Below are positions 42,470 through 54,069 of a DNA stretch of 64,000 bases, piece after piece. Position 1 is the stretch's first letter; each line of letters opens with the position of its first letter. The notes below the pieces were generated by a model that saw only the letters and a list, made by a program, of their open reading frames with translations, had not been told where the DNA came from and ran no database searches. Source of the stretch: Diphasiastrum complanatum. Its lineage: Eukaryota > Streptophyta > Lycopodiopsida > Lycopodiales > Lycopodiaceae. The translations under genes and the position numbers were made by a program. The DNA is taken from the NCBI GenBank assembly GCA_029204225.1, contig CM055110.1:39052015-39116014 (forward strand). Reading direction: 5' to 3'.

Positions 42470-42963
42470 GCTCCCTCTACCAGCATGAGCCAGGCACAAT
42501 GCCCAGTACGTGGTGGTGACCCCGACACTTGTGGGTCTATGTATGAATATAATCTCTTCCCAATCTAATAAAGTTGATCATTGGGAATGATTACCATTTT
42601 GGTTTCACCTCTGGCACTGGTCCAAGTGGAAGGACCCTTACTACAACCTTTTTGCATCATTGGCCCCTAAGGGTCCACATCACCGACGTGTGGCTCGCCA
42701 CTATGCCATTTGGTCAGTTTGGCAACCATTATGTCTTGGGTTCCATGTGTGGCTTGTCTTTGCCTTCGAGTACCTTTTGGGGATGGATTCTATGTAGGCT
42801 TTCGGGTTGGCTGGGATGTTAGTCTTCTTAAGTATGAATAGCTAAGCTTGTTACATTTTCTGAGTTGGCTTTTACGTAAGTACATGATGGGTGAATGTTA
42901 GACTTAAGCGCATGTTGGGGAGACCGCTCAAGTCCCAGCGCCCTTTGAGGCACCGGTACAACA
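42470..42963 (+). repeat. 5' LTR of a gag-bearing retroelement
   Basis: The right end 'GGTACAACA' is followed two bases on by a primer-binding site, which makes this the 5' LTR of a plus-strand element. The inverted copy at 39090-39575 sets its approximate left limit. No matching 3' LTR follows in the window. Confidence 0.75.
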
Positions 42964-42965
42964 TG

Positions 42966-42980
42966 TGGTATCAGAGTCGA
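42966..42980 (+). promoter_or_regulatory. Primer-binding site
   Basis: TGGTATCAGAGTCGA lies two bases after the LTR end; the first ten bases match the initiator Met-tRNA complement. Confidence 0.85.
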
Positions 42981-43739
42981 CTAGCCGGTCAACTAAGCAA
43001 GTCTCATAAGAATGGCCACATTTTTGGATTTGTTAGGACAACTGTTGTGCAATGTGCTGCCCACAGTGTAAGCACGGGTGTGTCCACGGTCAGGGTGGTC
43101 GACAAAACGGGGGACTTGATGAGTCAAGGTGCTATCCTTGAGGTGTAAGCACGGTCAATTCTCGTGGTTCGGGCCTGGCGCCATCTGCACGTAGGACAAA
43201 TGAGACAAAGTGCTGCCTAGGTAGTTGAAAACATGGTCTATGCCTTGTGGGGTGAGGGGTGAAATATTCGAACTATACAGGTTAACCATTCATATAGAGG
43301 TGCTGCTCATATTTGAGTTTAAAGCATGGGTGCTTAGCTGCCGGTGTGGGATAGTTGTCGATCGTTTAGGTATAAAGGCTATCGACCAGAGTTGGTGGGG
43401 CATGACTGAGGCAATGTGCTGCTTAATGGTGAGAGCATGGATGGTTGGATAGATGTTTTCTGTGGGCTAATTCTATGATAGATTTGCGTGGGCGTGGCTT
43501 ATAAGGCAAAGGTCATATGTTCGATCTCAAGGGGGATGTGGCTTGAGAGGGATCCTCTGTGTTAGCTTTGGTTGGTATGTTTTGTCTATTGCATGCTTGC
43601 TTCGACACAAATGATGGCTAGTTCCTACTTGGCTTTCAGGTGATGTGAGCGTGCTAGTTTGAGGAGGAGATACAATTTTATTAAAGCTGAATTAATAAAG
43701 AAGGGAAAGAGAGCTGTGGGACCTGGCCGATAGAGAGGA
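42981..43739 (+). other. Retroelement 5' leader with an iterated motif
   Basis: 'GTGCTGC' or 'GTGCTATC', followed about 15 bases later by 'AGCAYGG' or 'AACATGG', recurs near 43051, 43131, 43211, 43302 and 43415. The spacing is 80-115 bp. No coding is evident. Confidence 0.55.
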
Positions 43740-44995
43740 GAGTTTTCAATGGATGACCACCTTGATGAGTTATGAGCATTGACAGACAGAGAGGAGCAGG
43801 TTCGAGAATATGGCTCCCCATGCATCGAAATGGCACCATATCCAAGTCAAGAAAGAAAGAGCGTATGCACTCCACAATGGTGCCCCCCCAAGAAGAGATT
43901 GGTGCCCCTTCTGAACTCGCACCAAGAGACGACATACCAAACATGCAACAAGACCTCTTTGAAGTGGAGATGCATCAATACTTATCAAGTGCAATGACGG
44001 CCATGCTTAGTGAGGTGAAGAAAGACAGAGAAATAAAAAGCAAATAATGGCAAACGTCCCTGCGAGCCATGAACCACAGTCAATTCAACCTTGTTAGAGA
44101 AATGAGAGATGTGCTAACACAACTTGAAGCCAGATTTGAAAAGCTGAAGGCAACAAGAGGGTATGCAAGGGCGCCTCCTCCACTCATACCAAGGAGCCCA
44201 TGGGCTCGAAACATAGAAGGCCCAAAGAAGATTGCTAAAGTAAAAGCACCACCTACTTTTAAAGGAGAGCATGACATTTGAATTATGGAAGATTGGTTGT
44301 TTCATATGGACCATTACTCCCATTTGATGATCACTCTTGAAGAAGAAAGAGCGGACTTGGCATTAACATATTTTGAAGGCTACACCACAAACTGGTATCA
44401 AGCAGCAGGGATGCAGTTCCAGACAGGGGACACGTTCAAAAGTGCATTATGAGAGGAGTTCATACCTAAGGATTCACACATGAGATTGAGGGCAGAATTT
44501 ATCAGGACTCAAGCAGAAAGGTTCATTGTAAGAGTACCTAAATAAATTTAGATAGAGTGTATGGGTTATTGAAGATATGTCCGAGGCTGACAAGACCCAC
44601 TATCTCTTGTCTGGAATGCAGTCTTGGACCAGACGAGCAATAGACAACTACATGCCCAATGACTTCAACTCAACTATTCGGGCGGTTGAAATGGTTTGCG
44701 ATTATGAGACCACATTGGTGCCAACTGCTCCCTCAACCTCGACAAGAGTATTTAATGGATCTAGACCGAGTCCGAGCTTCTTTTCAAGAGGGGACTCAGC
44801 TTTAAATGGCAACCAAGCCTCGAGTACCGTGAACAGATTCCCAGCAAAAACAGAGTTTGGAAACCAAGGCAACGGTGGAGGGAACACTTTTTAGAGAAGG
44901 AACAATGTTGGACCTTCATCTAGTCATAGCAACAACTCAGTTCCATGCGCTGCTTTAACTATCAACAACAAGGTCAATCATTAGGGGAGTTTTGA
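43740..44995 (+). pseudogene. Retroelement gag (Retrotrans_gag type), truncated
   Basis: Charged N-terminal part, then 'KVKAPPTFKGEHDI', 'WLFHMDHYSHLM', 'YFEGYTTNWYQAA' and 'IPKDSHMRLRAEF' (the F-x-G...W...L...F-P pattern of Retrotrans_gag). 'MSEADKTHYLLSGMQSW' and 'NDFNSTIRAVEMV' follow, then a Ser/Asn-rich linker. The final 'CFNYQQQG' near 44950 looks like the first half of a zinc knuckle whose second Cys has become Tyr. Protease and pol are absent. Several stops interrupt it. Leader plus this gag style suggests a Ty3/Gypsy lineage. Confidence 0.7.
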
Positions 44996-45591
44996 GTTTC
45001 AAAAAGACCTTATAAGTATTCGTGCAAACATGTCTTTTGTATTATTGAAATATTATAACACTAATACCTATGACTTGCCATAACTTTTTAATCTTAGGTC
45101 AGAAGTATGTCATCTAACATATCATTGGAAAGCCCTTTTGAACGCTTTCCAATGCACCAAACTCTGCTAAAATCGGACTTACCACTAAAACACTATGTCA
45201 TTCTTAGTGTGGAATCAAAATGTGGACTCAAAAAGTTATGTTACATAGATTTCAAATTTGAGTGTTTTGATTGGTCCATGTGTAAGAAAAAATTGACAAA
45301 AAATATAAAAGGAATCTTTACAAAGGCTCTTTTTTGGATTTAGAACCCTCTAATGCTTGGAGGTCATGCCCCAAGCTGTTGAACAAACAAATCATGGTGG
45401 CGACCGAGGTATTTCATAAGATGGAAAGAGAGGCATTCGATCAAGAAGATGGTGAACAGGATTGATGAAGAAGACCCTTCATGAATTATTAATACGTATT
45501 TTAATCCAATTTTTTATTTCAAATTTTATATAAGCAATCATTTTAACTTAAAAAATTTGAATTTTTTTATCTATTTTAGTTGTAATGTTCC

Positions 45592-46005
45592 ATGTCAGTT
45601 ACAAGGTACAAGCCCAATGTCAGAAACTTGAGAGGAGCACGACTTTGCAATGAAGTAGAATACATAACCATTAATTATTATTTTTTGGATGGCAAGTGCT
45701 CGATGCTTCACTACAACACCTCTGGGTTGACAAGTTTTGAAAACTTGTTCCAATATCCAACCATGACAAAGAAACTCAAGAATCCAATGATGAATTACGT
45801 GGCTTGTCCCTACCAAAAGCCACAACAATTAGTCAATTATTTAATTGATATTTTTTCTCACCCAACTGATTGGGTTTTTGATTTATTTAGTGATAGCGGC
45901 ACTATGAGAGCATGTGCTGTTTAGAGAGGTAGACATGTTGCTACAACTGTTTTAGATTCTAATTTAGCTGATTTTGTAAAACGGAGAATGAAATCTCTTT
46001 CTTGA
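45592..46005 (+). pseudogene. DNA N4/N6-methylase-like C-terminal fragment
   Basis: A 110-codon open block ends in 'CPYQKPQQLVNYLIDIFSH', then 'DWVFDLFSDSGTMRACAV'. After one TAG, the frame continues with 'RGRHVATTVLDSNLADFVKR' to a TGA at 46002. This is the order seen at the C-terminus of beta-class DNA methylases: K/R-P-x-x-L...LI...S-x-P-x-D-x-V-x-D-x-F-x-G-S-G-T...A...G-R...D. Here the first Gly of GSGT is Asp, so SAM binding would be impaired. The DPPY catalytic block, expected upstream, is not found. It resembles the 21 kb gene in kind, not closely in sequence. It could instead be a host methyltransferase relic. Confidence 0.5.
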
Positions 46006-46354
46006 TTGGTCACTAACTCTCATGCCAACACATGGAGACATGTCACACACCAAACCTAAACTTGACAAATGTCATAAGCCTAACTTGGCTTTAGCTATGT
46101 CACAACATACTTTTGGCCTAATCACAACTTGCCATGTGTACTTTTCTATTTTGCCTCTAGTGCCAAAAATGGCCTAATCAACATCAAAGACATGGCTAAA
46201 TCTCTACTAAAAACTTGAGTATCCCTAACTCAACATAACTAGGACATTTTTGTCTATTTTCCACACACACGTGGGAACATGCTCCACACGTGTGAGTTTT
46301 TCTCACAAACAAGAATTGCAAAATAACAAAGCTAGATTTTGCCAATTTTTCACA
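46006..46354 (-). repeat. LTR-like fragment with paired G-boxes (element A 3' LTR)
   Basis: On the minus strand it begins 'TGAAAAATTGGCAAAATC' at 46354, parallel to 'TGTTAAAATTGG' of element B at 50025. Two CACGTG hexamers lie at 46268-46273 and 46287-46292, flanking GGAACATGCTCC. The far end is not determined. Confidence 0.5.
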
Positions 46355-46383
46355 CTCAAAAACTAGCCTGATAAGGTACTAGA

Positions 46384-46910
46384 TCAACCAAGGAGCTTGT
46401 GAAACTTGTTGAGTGGATCCTTTGATATGCATGTGATGTGGAAAAGCAGCCAAGGGATCCTCCATAGCAGCAACTTCCCCCTATCCATGATATGATTTCT
46501 TTGGTAGAAACCACTTGCCAATTCCATTGAAGAGCATTCCACCAATTTGCCACTATATTCTTGTGCTTCCTCCATGCTTGATCATGCATATGATCTTTGA
46601 CTTGAAAGATCCACTTGCATGATTATGGTTGCACCATAAAATGAGAAATCTGAGGCTTCCATGCCTCATAAAGATCAAGATCATAAAATGAGCAAATGTG
46701 ATGATTATCAAGATTATGCATTCTAGCTTGACTAGTCCACATACTATGAACTTTATCCATGATGGATCTAATCTTGAAATCAAACACTATCTTGATATTC
46801 TTGAGGCTACATACTTGCTCAAGGATGTAAGTGTCCTTCGAGGATGATTCACTTAGTTTCAAGAGAAGTTTACAAATTGCCTCACAACATGTAAAAATAT
46901 GAATTTTCAC
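46384..46910 (-). pseudogene. Copy A of an unfamiliar retroelement ORF
   Basis: The block at 46623-46910 has 'CKLLLKLSESSSKDTYILEQ', 'IRSIMDKVHS' and 'YEAWKPQISHF'. It aligns with the second ORF of element B at 50136-50771 ('CKLLMRISEASKVDTYIHEQ', 'IRKIMPS', 'HETWRSQIS'). The C-terminal part continues in another frame at 46384-46589. No pol domain is near. Function is unknown; the setting beside an LTR suggests an element-encoded protein. Confidence 0.5.
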
Positions 46911-47638
<728 letters not shown>

Positions 47639-48291
47639 TCACACTCCCTCTTCAACTAGTTTTAGCATGGACTTTGATAACACTCCAAATGATGTCCTAT
47701 GCTTGATAAGCAAGTCTTTTGCCAATGATTTGGTGAAGATATCAGCTACACATTCCCTTGAAAAAACATGTTGAAGCTCGACCTCCTTTGCCATGACTTG
47801 CTCCCTCATAAAGTGATATGCCACCTCAATGTGCTTGCTCCTAGCATGATAGATAGGATTGGTTGCCAACTTTTGGGCTGATAGGTTGTCACAAAAGAGG
47901 ATTGGGCTCTCTGAAAAATCCAGTAAGTGAAGGTCCTTGATCATCCTCTTGATCCATACCATCTCCTTTGTGCAATGTGTAAGAGCTTTGTACTCGGCAT
48001 CACTAGATGACAATGAGATAGCGGCTTGTTTCTTTAACATCCATGATATAGCTCCATCACCTATAAAAATACAATGTGCACTTATGGATTTCCTATCCAT
48101 TTTATGTCTAGCATAGTCTGAATCTAAAAATCCAAATAAGTTAGATGATGATCTCTCTTTCATATAATATGCCAAAATTTCAAGTTCCACTAATGTACCT
48201 CAAAACTTGTTTTCCTAGATTCCAATGCTCTTTACTATCATAAAACGTGGGGATGACCAACAATGGAAGCTCGTTGCTTTGAGCGTAGGCG
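47639..48291 (-). pseudogene. Copia-6 RNase H and RT tail
   Basis: Minus strand 'HWNLGKQVLRYISGT' (about 48200) leads into a 183-codon open block. It contains 'LFGFLDSDYARHKMDRKSIS', 'KQAAISLSSSDAEYKALTHC', 'LFCDNLSAQKLATNP', 'ARSKHIEVAYHFMREQV' and 'VADIFTKSL'. Catalytic D, E and D are present in these blocks. The RT part is cut at 48292 by another LTR. Confidence 0.85.
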
Positions 48292-49015
48292 TGTAGGAAC
48301 GGAAACGCAACAGGTAGCAACAAAAATATTCAAGAAGAATGATTCATACAAAATTGCGCAAATGAACAATATAGTAGTGAGACAAAAATTGCACTATGAT
48401 TAATATCAACGATGAGTACAATGGCTTGAAGTAATAACTTCAACTTGCTGAGCGTGATAACGCTGGCTATAGAAGAACTTTAATTGTGTCTTTAAGACAA
48501 TGCTTACATTGACTTACATAAAAGACTCTCACTACATAGCTTGATTCAGCTAGTATATATTTAAAATTGTCTTCAAAAATATCTTATAAGCATTGAATGC
48601 TATTTACGCCAGTCTTTGTATATGTACAAAGTTGGTAACCGCCCTTGAAATATTTGGTTGTCCAGTTGTTTTTATGGTTGATGATAAGTTGGCAACATCG
48701 ATCCGCCACTTATGGAGAAAACCCGAAGGTGCCCTTAAATTGAAAGTATGAAAAATCTCGAAGGTGCAAAAATCCCGAAGGTGCCTCTAGAGCGAAGGCA
48801 GGAAAAAAGACAAAAAAGATGAAGGTGGACCTGAAATTGATTCTACGGCATTCTAGCCACTGTGTCGCATTTTTTGCGAAGGTGTCTAAAAATGGTTAAG
48901 GCACAAGAAATCTCAAAGGAAAAATGTGAAGGTCCGAAACATGTAGTTGGCCTTCGGTTTTTAGGATGCTCATTACTTGAACGATTTGTTAAGACTGAGC
49001 ATAAGAAATCAAACA
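48292..49015 (-). repeat. 3' LTR of another retroelement (about 724 bp)
   Basis: On the minus strand it runs TGTTTGATTTC ... GTTCCTACA, bounded outside its start by 'CATTAAGGGGGGG', a polypurine tract at 49016-49027. The interior repeats 'CCGAAGGTGC' and 'GCGAAGG' (48725-48900). It interrupts the Copia-6 RT. Its coding interior is not recognised to the right. Confidence 0.7.
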
Positions 49016-50025
49016 CCCCCCCTTAATGTGGATCTTGAAAAACCTTGATCTTCAGATTTAACATATCCTTAAATCTGAGATGTTGCTCCTATGATAGAGC
49101 TTGTGAAGTAATATGCTGCCATGTAGTTTGTTCTGCAGAAAACCAATGCTACTTCCTTGCTACACACTTTCTTGTAAAATTTTAGAGAAATAAAAAACAA
49201 GAATGGATCTAAATCAGATACTCAAGAGGTGTTGGAAGCTAGATTACTTGATCTACTAATCAACCAATGATTAGATTTAGAATTAGATCAATTTCTCATA
49301 AAAAAATCTAGCAAGAACAACAAGAAAATGATTAAACATGAGACCTACTGCCTTCACACGTGTGAAGAACAGTACCTATATGGACTTACAACAGAGAATA
49401 AACTACACAAGTGTTAGAAAGCTATAGAACCATAAAATCACAACACAAATATGAGAATACTCAAGATGTGTCTCCAAAACCAAGGTCTTGCTTCATTGCC
49501 AATTATGGCCAAATGAGCCACTATATATACACAAGAGCTGATGCTTACCCAGCTGATTTGGCATGTGTGAGAGTGCCTACTCATCAAAGGATCCACCAAT
49601 AATCATCAATATGACACATGGACCAAGTTTCCTAACTTATAGCCACCTCCCTTGACTTTAGGCAATTTTTCTAATTTATAGGAACTTGAACAAATATCTA
49701 CTACAAGTGGGATCTCACCTACTACTGATCTTTCCACACATGTGAGCAATCCTTGGCACATGTGAGATCACTCCTATCCATGTGAAATAGCTTTTCCTAC
49801 CAATAAAATGATGCCAAGTGGCATATAGCTAGAAAACTAGATTTTGGCCATTTTAGCCACTAGATCTCAAATGAAATGGTATGTACAACCTATATGACTC
49901 ATCTAAATGATAACCGTATTTATTTCACACATGGGAACAGGCTCCACACATGTCTAATAATGATATGTACTAGTAATAATGGTATTTACAAGATTTGATC
50001 AAGTTAGCTTTTTCCAATTTTAACA
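49016..50025 (-). repeat. LTR-like region of element B, with TATA box
   Basis: The minus strand starts TGTTAAAATTGG at about 50025 after the purine tract TTTTGAGGAGGAG. It includes a CACATG-GGAACAGGCTCC-ACACATG module (49925-49955) and a TATATATA box (49522-49529 on the plus strand). The distal limit is unclear, probably 49.3-49.4 kb. Confidence 0.55.
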
Positions 50026-51360
50026 CTCCTCCTCAAAACTAACTTGATACATCTATGATACATCTATTTACAACACTTAAGGCTGATCATTGCAGGTTCA
50101 TAGGTGTGAAGATCAGCCAATGTAAAGACCCGAGATCACCATATCCATGAGAGTGCCTCCTTGATGTTGTCTTCTTTGATGAACTTGAGAGCTTTGCACC
50201 TTCCTAGCACCTCCAAAATTGATTTCTTCCAATTTTCATGTAGATGCTTGACCTTGAGGCTTGCTCCTTCGTCATGTGCATGCTCCTCCTTGATGGAAAT
50301 CTGAGACCTCCATGTCTCATGATGATCACAACAAACATAATCATAGAATGTGTACTTTTTATGGTCATCAAGAATACTTATGCTTGAAACATAAGTACAA
50401 AAATCACCACAACTTGGCATGATTTTTCTTATATTGAAATAAAAAAGTATTTCCGTCTCAATAAGGCTAACTACTTGCTCATGGATATAAGTGTCCACTT
50501 TGGATGCTTCACTTATTCTCATAAGAAGTTTACAACTTGCCTTTAAAATTGAAAATTTACAATTTTCAACATTATGAATGAACACATCATTCATGATCTT
50601 ATTGAAACCAAAAGAAAATACATCATGAATACATTTCCATTTCCTTGTCTTTATACTCAATGTAAGTTTACAAGGAAAACATGCTTTGCTATCTATTAAG
50701 GCATCACACTCAACTACTATTTCCTTCCACATTTGAGATACAAATCTCTTCAAAGCAAAATAGTTCTTCAAAAGATGTCATGAGAGCATAAATGGAACTA
50801 TTTTCATTTCGTGATTGCTCCTCCTTAATCTTGCTTGGTTTCTCTTGGATCATAACAGTAACTTTGAACTTATCCAAAGTTCCAAACAAAATGCATTGCA
50901 AGGACATGAAATAAATCCAAGTGACATTAATTAAAGTGACATCTATCTTTGCATCTTGAACCAAACAATTCACTTCCAAATGAAAAACATCAAAAGGTTT
51001 GAGATGTGTGGTGATGGACTTTTGAAGACAAATCTCGTAAGTCCTTGTGAGACTCCAAGCCTCATGCATCTTTCCACAAAGGAAACACCTTTCCTTGGAT
51101 TTGTCCTTCTTGCCTTTGCACTTTGAACTCGAAGCTCCATCCTTCACCTTGGCCCCCTTGCTTTGGTTCTCCTTGGATGGATTGGTCTTCATTTTGTAGC
51201 ATCTTGAGACAAAATGATCTCTCTTGCCACAAAGGTTGCATTTAGGATCCTTACTTGCCTCCAATAGGTTGCCACCTATTGATGCCATGATGAGGGAGTA
51301 AAATCTTTTCAAAATGTAATTTGTGACTCTCAAGAAACTAGATTTGGACACATTCAACAA
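50026..51360 (-). pseudogene. Element B: gag-like protein with zinc knuckle plus unknown C-terminal domain
   Basis: Two overlapping frames (50710-51360 and 50136-50771) together give about 400 codons with one frame change near 50.75 kb. Near the N-terminus is a knuckle 'CNLCGKRDHFVSRC' (C-x2-C-x4-H-x4-C), then a Lys-rich linker and a second Cys pair 'CFLCGKMH'. The second frame carries the domain shared with copy A. Met in 'LIMASIGGNLLEA' is a likely start, inside the open block. No protease, integrase or RT is seen between here and the LTR, so this is probably a non-autonomous element carrying its own gag-like gene. Alternatively the rest of the element was deleted. Confidence 0.5.
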
Positions 51361-51618
51361 TCTAGAAGGATCTACACAAGATCTACCACAAAGGTTGAAT
51401 CATATCTCTTCTCAATCTAGTCAAATGGAAACTAAGCTTTGCTTTCATCACTAAGACAAAGGCACTCTATCAAATCACAAAAACTAGATCCAAACACCCC
51501 TATTGGATTCAAAAAACACCAATGACTCTTTATTTTGAGAGTTGGAATGGATTTCAAAAGATTTGACACCTAGATTTTCCTTTTCACTCTTGAGATTTGG
51601 AATGGGCATGAAATGATT

Positions 51619-52122
51619 TGATAACCGTTCTGGCCATATTTGGTTAAGGACCTGGAATAGTCCTAATATGGTAGATCGGGCCTCTAGTACTCGAGATTAT
51701 TGGGCACGCCGAGATTTAATTCCATGTCAAGGCCTGTTTGTGACTAATTACCTTGAGAGGACCCAGACACTCTAATTGAGACATACGGAGTATTGCATGT
51801 CTGTGTGATAGATATAGGCAGGAGGACTGCATGAAGAGATGTGATCTATTTATAGTTGACCTGCATGGGGATTGCATGGTTACATGCACATGACTCTACT
51901 CTCTATATAAGGAGGTGGGGATTCTCCCATCGACATATTGGGTTTAGGCTACCAGTTTCTCTCTTCTCCTCTTGGGTTTAGGTTACCAGTTTCTCCTCTT
52001 GCTTCAAATGGCATGGCTTGGGGGCTAGATCCAGTTTTGATCTAGGATTGGTTGGGAGGTTTGGCTCCATTGTCTCTCCTATTGTATCCTCATCTTAGGG
52101 GTTATTGTTGAGGGTTGTTACA
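51619..52122 (+). repeat. 5' LTR with TATA box (504 bp)
   Basis: Runs TGATAACCG ... GGTTGTTACA, followed one base later by a primer-binding site. TATATAA lies at 51904-51910 with an 'AGGAGG' context, ideal for LTR transcription. A duplicated 'GGGTTTAGG-TACCAGTTTCT' lies at about 51949-51995. Only about 350 bp of interior follow before the SET ORF. Confidence 0.8.
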
Positions 52123-52123
52123 T

Positions 52124-52484
52124 TGGTATCAGATCTCAGCTAAGATGCACTTTTGGATAGAGGACAGGCAAGCTACATCGGATAGGAAGATCGAGGCATT
52201 TCGATTTACATCCCAGTTGAGGAGTGCCAATTTCTCAAGGGAAATTAGAATTGGAGTTGCTAATTCTTTGAGCTCTTCAAAGTTGTGGTAGAGTGCCCTT
52301 CTACAAGTTCAAATTTTGGTAACTGATATCTTGGTGACCATTGAGTTATCCACAGTTTGGATGTCAATTGTGATGTTAGAAGTAGAATTTGATACATGGA
52401 CTACATTGGATCTATTAATTGATACAAGCTTGTCCCTAGAGCTAATGCTCTTGGATCTAGGGGGAATATTATTGATAGGATAAA
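52124..52484 (+). other. Primer-binding site and truncated retroelement interior
   Basis: TGGTATCAGATC at 52124-52135 is the primer-binding site. The following 'CTTTTGGATAGAGGACAGG' to 'TTCAAAGTTGTGG' looks like leader or gag start, but no long frame survives. 'CTAGGGGGAATATT' at 52457-52470 resembles a polypurine tract, which may mean most of the interior was deleted. Confidence 0.5.
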
Positions 52485-53435
52485 ATGAATATTGATTTTG
52501 GATCATCATTGGCCCTAGATGATGCTCTTGTTGATGATGACCCCTTGCATGATATAATTAGTTCATCAATGCCTTGTGATTCAATCCATGTTTCCAAATC
52601 TCTAGAACGTTCTTACCACCCAACCACACCTATCCTAGATGTTGCACATGAGTGCTCCATGATACTCCACGTGGATTCCACAAACATGACCACCCCTTTA
52701 AGAAAGAGAACACGTCTTGGACGTATTATGACTAGTTTGAAAGATAATTGCAAATTACTACGCACTGTTGATGTGTCAAAAGACATTCTAGGTTCTTTGT
52801 CTGACCTTCCTCTTCCACCTAGCTTGCAACCATTAGTTAAAACTTTTATTAGAAGTAGATATTCGTGTTGGCCACTCCAATCACCATTACCATTAAATGG
52901 AACACCATTTATGTATTGGGGTCGAATGTACATGATCATGCCTAGTGAACACTTTCCTGAGGCTGGTTTGGGCCTTTTTGCATTGAGTAGTATTGAGGTC
53001 CCTTTAAATAGTGTTGTGACATTGATGCCATATGCAGGGCCTCAATACAATTGGGGTGATTGGCATGCTTTGTGTCGTCACCAATGGAGGATGCAAGTAT
53101 ATGGCTTGAATTCAAATGCTTGTTCTTTGGAGGAGCAACGCATGCAAGGAGGCAACATCTCAAGGGAAAATCGTACATACATTGATGGACGTCTAGATGT
53201 GCATGAAAACATTGCTGCATATATAAATAGTTCCATTGGCCACCCTCTATTGACGAATTGTGATTTTGAAAAACGCACCAATGGAAAAGAAGAATATTTC
53301 ACTAGGAATGTAAAGGGCACTTATGTAATGGTCTGTGCCACTAGATATATCAAGTTTGGGGAGGAATTGTTCATCAAGTATAGTTTCAACCATCCTCTAC
53401 CCAAATGTTTGCAAAAGACAATAAGTCAAATGTGA
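52485..53435 (+). CDS. SET-domain protein (putative lysine methyltransferase-like)
   Basis: An intact 316-codon ORF from ATG at 52485. Residues 1-70 are acidic and low-complexity; 'PLRKRTRLGR' (71-80) could be a nuclear signal. SET-type blocks follow: 'AGLGLFAL' (160-167), 'PYAGPQY' (182-188), 'YIDG' (232-235), 'NIAAYINSS' (242-250), 'TNCDF' (257-261) and 'GEELFIKY' (292-299). These match the SET core order: G-x-G-L-F, Y-x-G, N-x-A-x-x-I-N, N-C, G-E-E-L-x-x-x-Y. Such domains transfer methyl groups from SAM to lysines, often on histones. The N-H-x-C-x-P-N substrate loop is atypical and no post-SET Cys cluster is seen. A CACTA transposase starts 640 bp downstream on the same strand. It could be a retrogene, a transposon passenger or a host gene; expression is unknown. 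Confidence 0.65.
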   Translation: MNIDFGSSLALDDALVDDDPLHDIISSSMPCDSIHVSKSLERSYHPTTPILDVAHECSMILHVDSTNMTTPLRKRTRLGRIMTSLKDNCKLLRTVDVSKDILGSLSDLPLPPSLQPLVKTFIRSRYSCWPLQSPLPLNGTPFMYWGRMYMIMPSEHFPEAGLGLFALSSIEVPLNSVVTLMPYAGPQYNWGDWHALCRHQWRMQVYGLNSNACSLEEQRMQGGNISRENRTYIDGRLDVHENIAAYINSSIGHPLLTNCDFEKRTNGKEEYFTRNVKGTYVMVCATRYIKFGEELFIKYSFNHPLPKCLQKTISQM

Positions 53436-53639
53436 AGATTTAAATTTTGCTGATATGTAGAGATGTATAATCCATGCATCTTGATTGTATTTGGTTTGTG
53501 TCATTAAATATGTCAAATGTTAGGAGCATTATTCGTCATTTGCCTAGATTAAATGTTAGGAGCGTTATTCATATTTGAGTTCATTGAATGTTAACAAGTT
53601 GAAAAGACAAATCTGTCTAATAGATACATTGGTATGTTC

Positions 53640-53740
53640 ATACTTTTTAAACTAAGAGGTCATTTATATTCATATGCAACATTTAGATCTATCAAGTATC
53701 GAGAGGAAATGTTTATCAAGCATTGTTTCAACCTACTTCT
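53640..53740 (+). pseudogene. Duplicate of the SET ORF 3' part
   Basis: 53655-53727 repeats 53319-53391 with about 20 changes, ending in both cases 'TTTCAACC'. The reading 'IKYREEMFIKHCFN' mirrors 'IKFGEELFIKYSFN' of the SET C-terminus. A tandem partial duplication. Confidence 0.7.
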
Positions 53741-54069
53741 TGTTATTTTGATATATAGGATTCTTCATCCTCATTTAGTGTTGGAGACAATAATCCTTGT
53801 AATAGTCGACGTAGATGACGAATGCAATACAACGGTCCAAAACATATGACATTTCGCGCCCCTTACATGAGAGGGAGTTTACACTACATGCCATTGTAAT
53901 GTGGACAATGCATGACTATCTAGGATTAGGTGAATGCTCAGGTAATCATTCAAACAATGTCTATCTTGTGTACATAGGAGTTTGTTTACAGTTATATACA
54001 ACTAGTAATTCTTGACATTTACATGATATACTACAATGGCTATAATTATTCTTTAACATATACTTTTTT
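53741..54069. other. Short AT-rich spacer
   Basis: No gene is recognised between the SET duplicate and the transposase relic. I looked for a CACTA terminal repeat here and found only an isolated CACTACA (53883), which is not enough. Confidence 0.4.

Noticed and set aside
42470-42963. Treating 39090-39575 and 42470-42963 as the two LTRs of one element
   Set aside because: They are in opposite orientation, and only the right one is followed by a PBS; normal LTRs are direct repeats.
53883-53890. CACTACA as a CACTA terminal repeat
   Set aside because: Only 7 bp, no matching inverted end beyond 56.6 kb, and it lies between the SET duplicate and the transposase.
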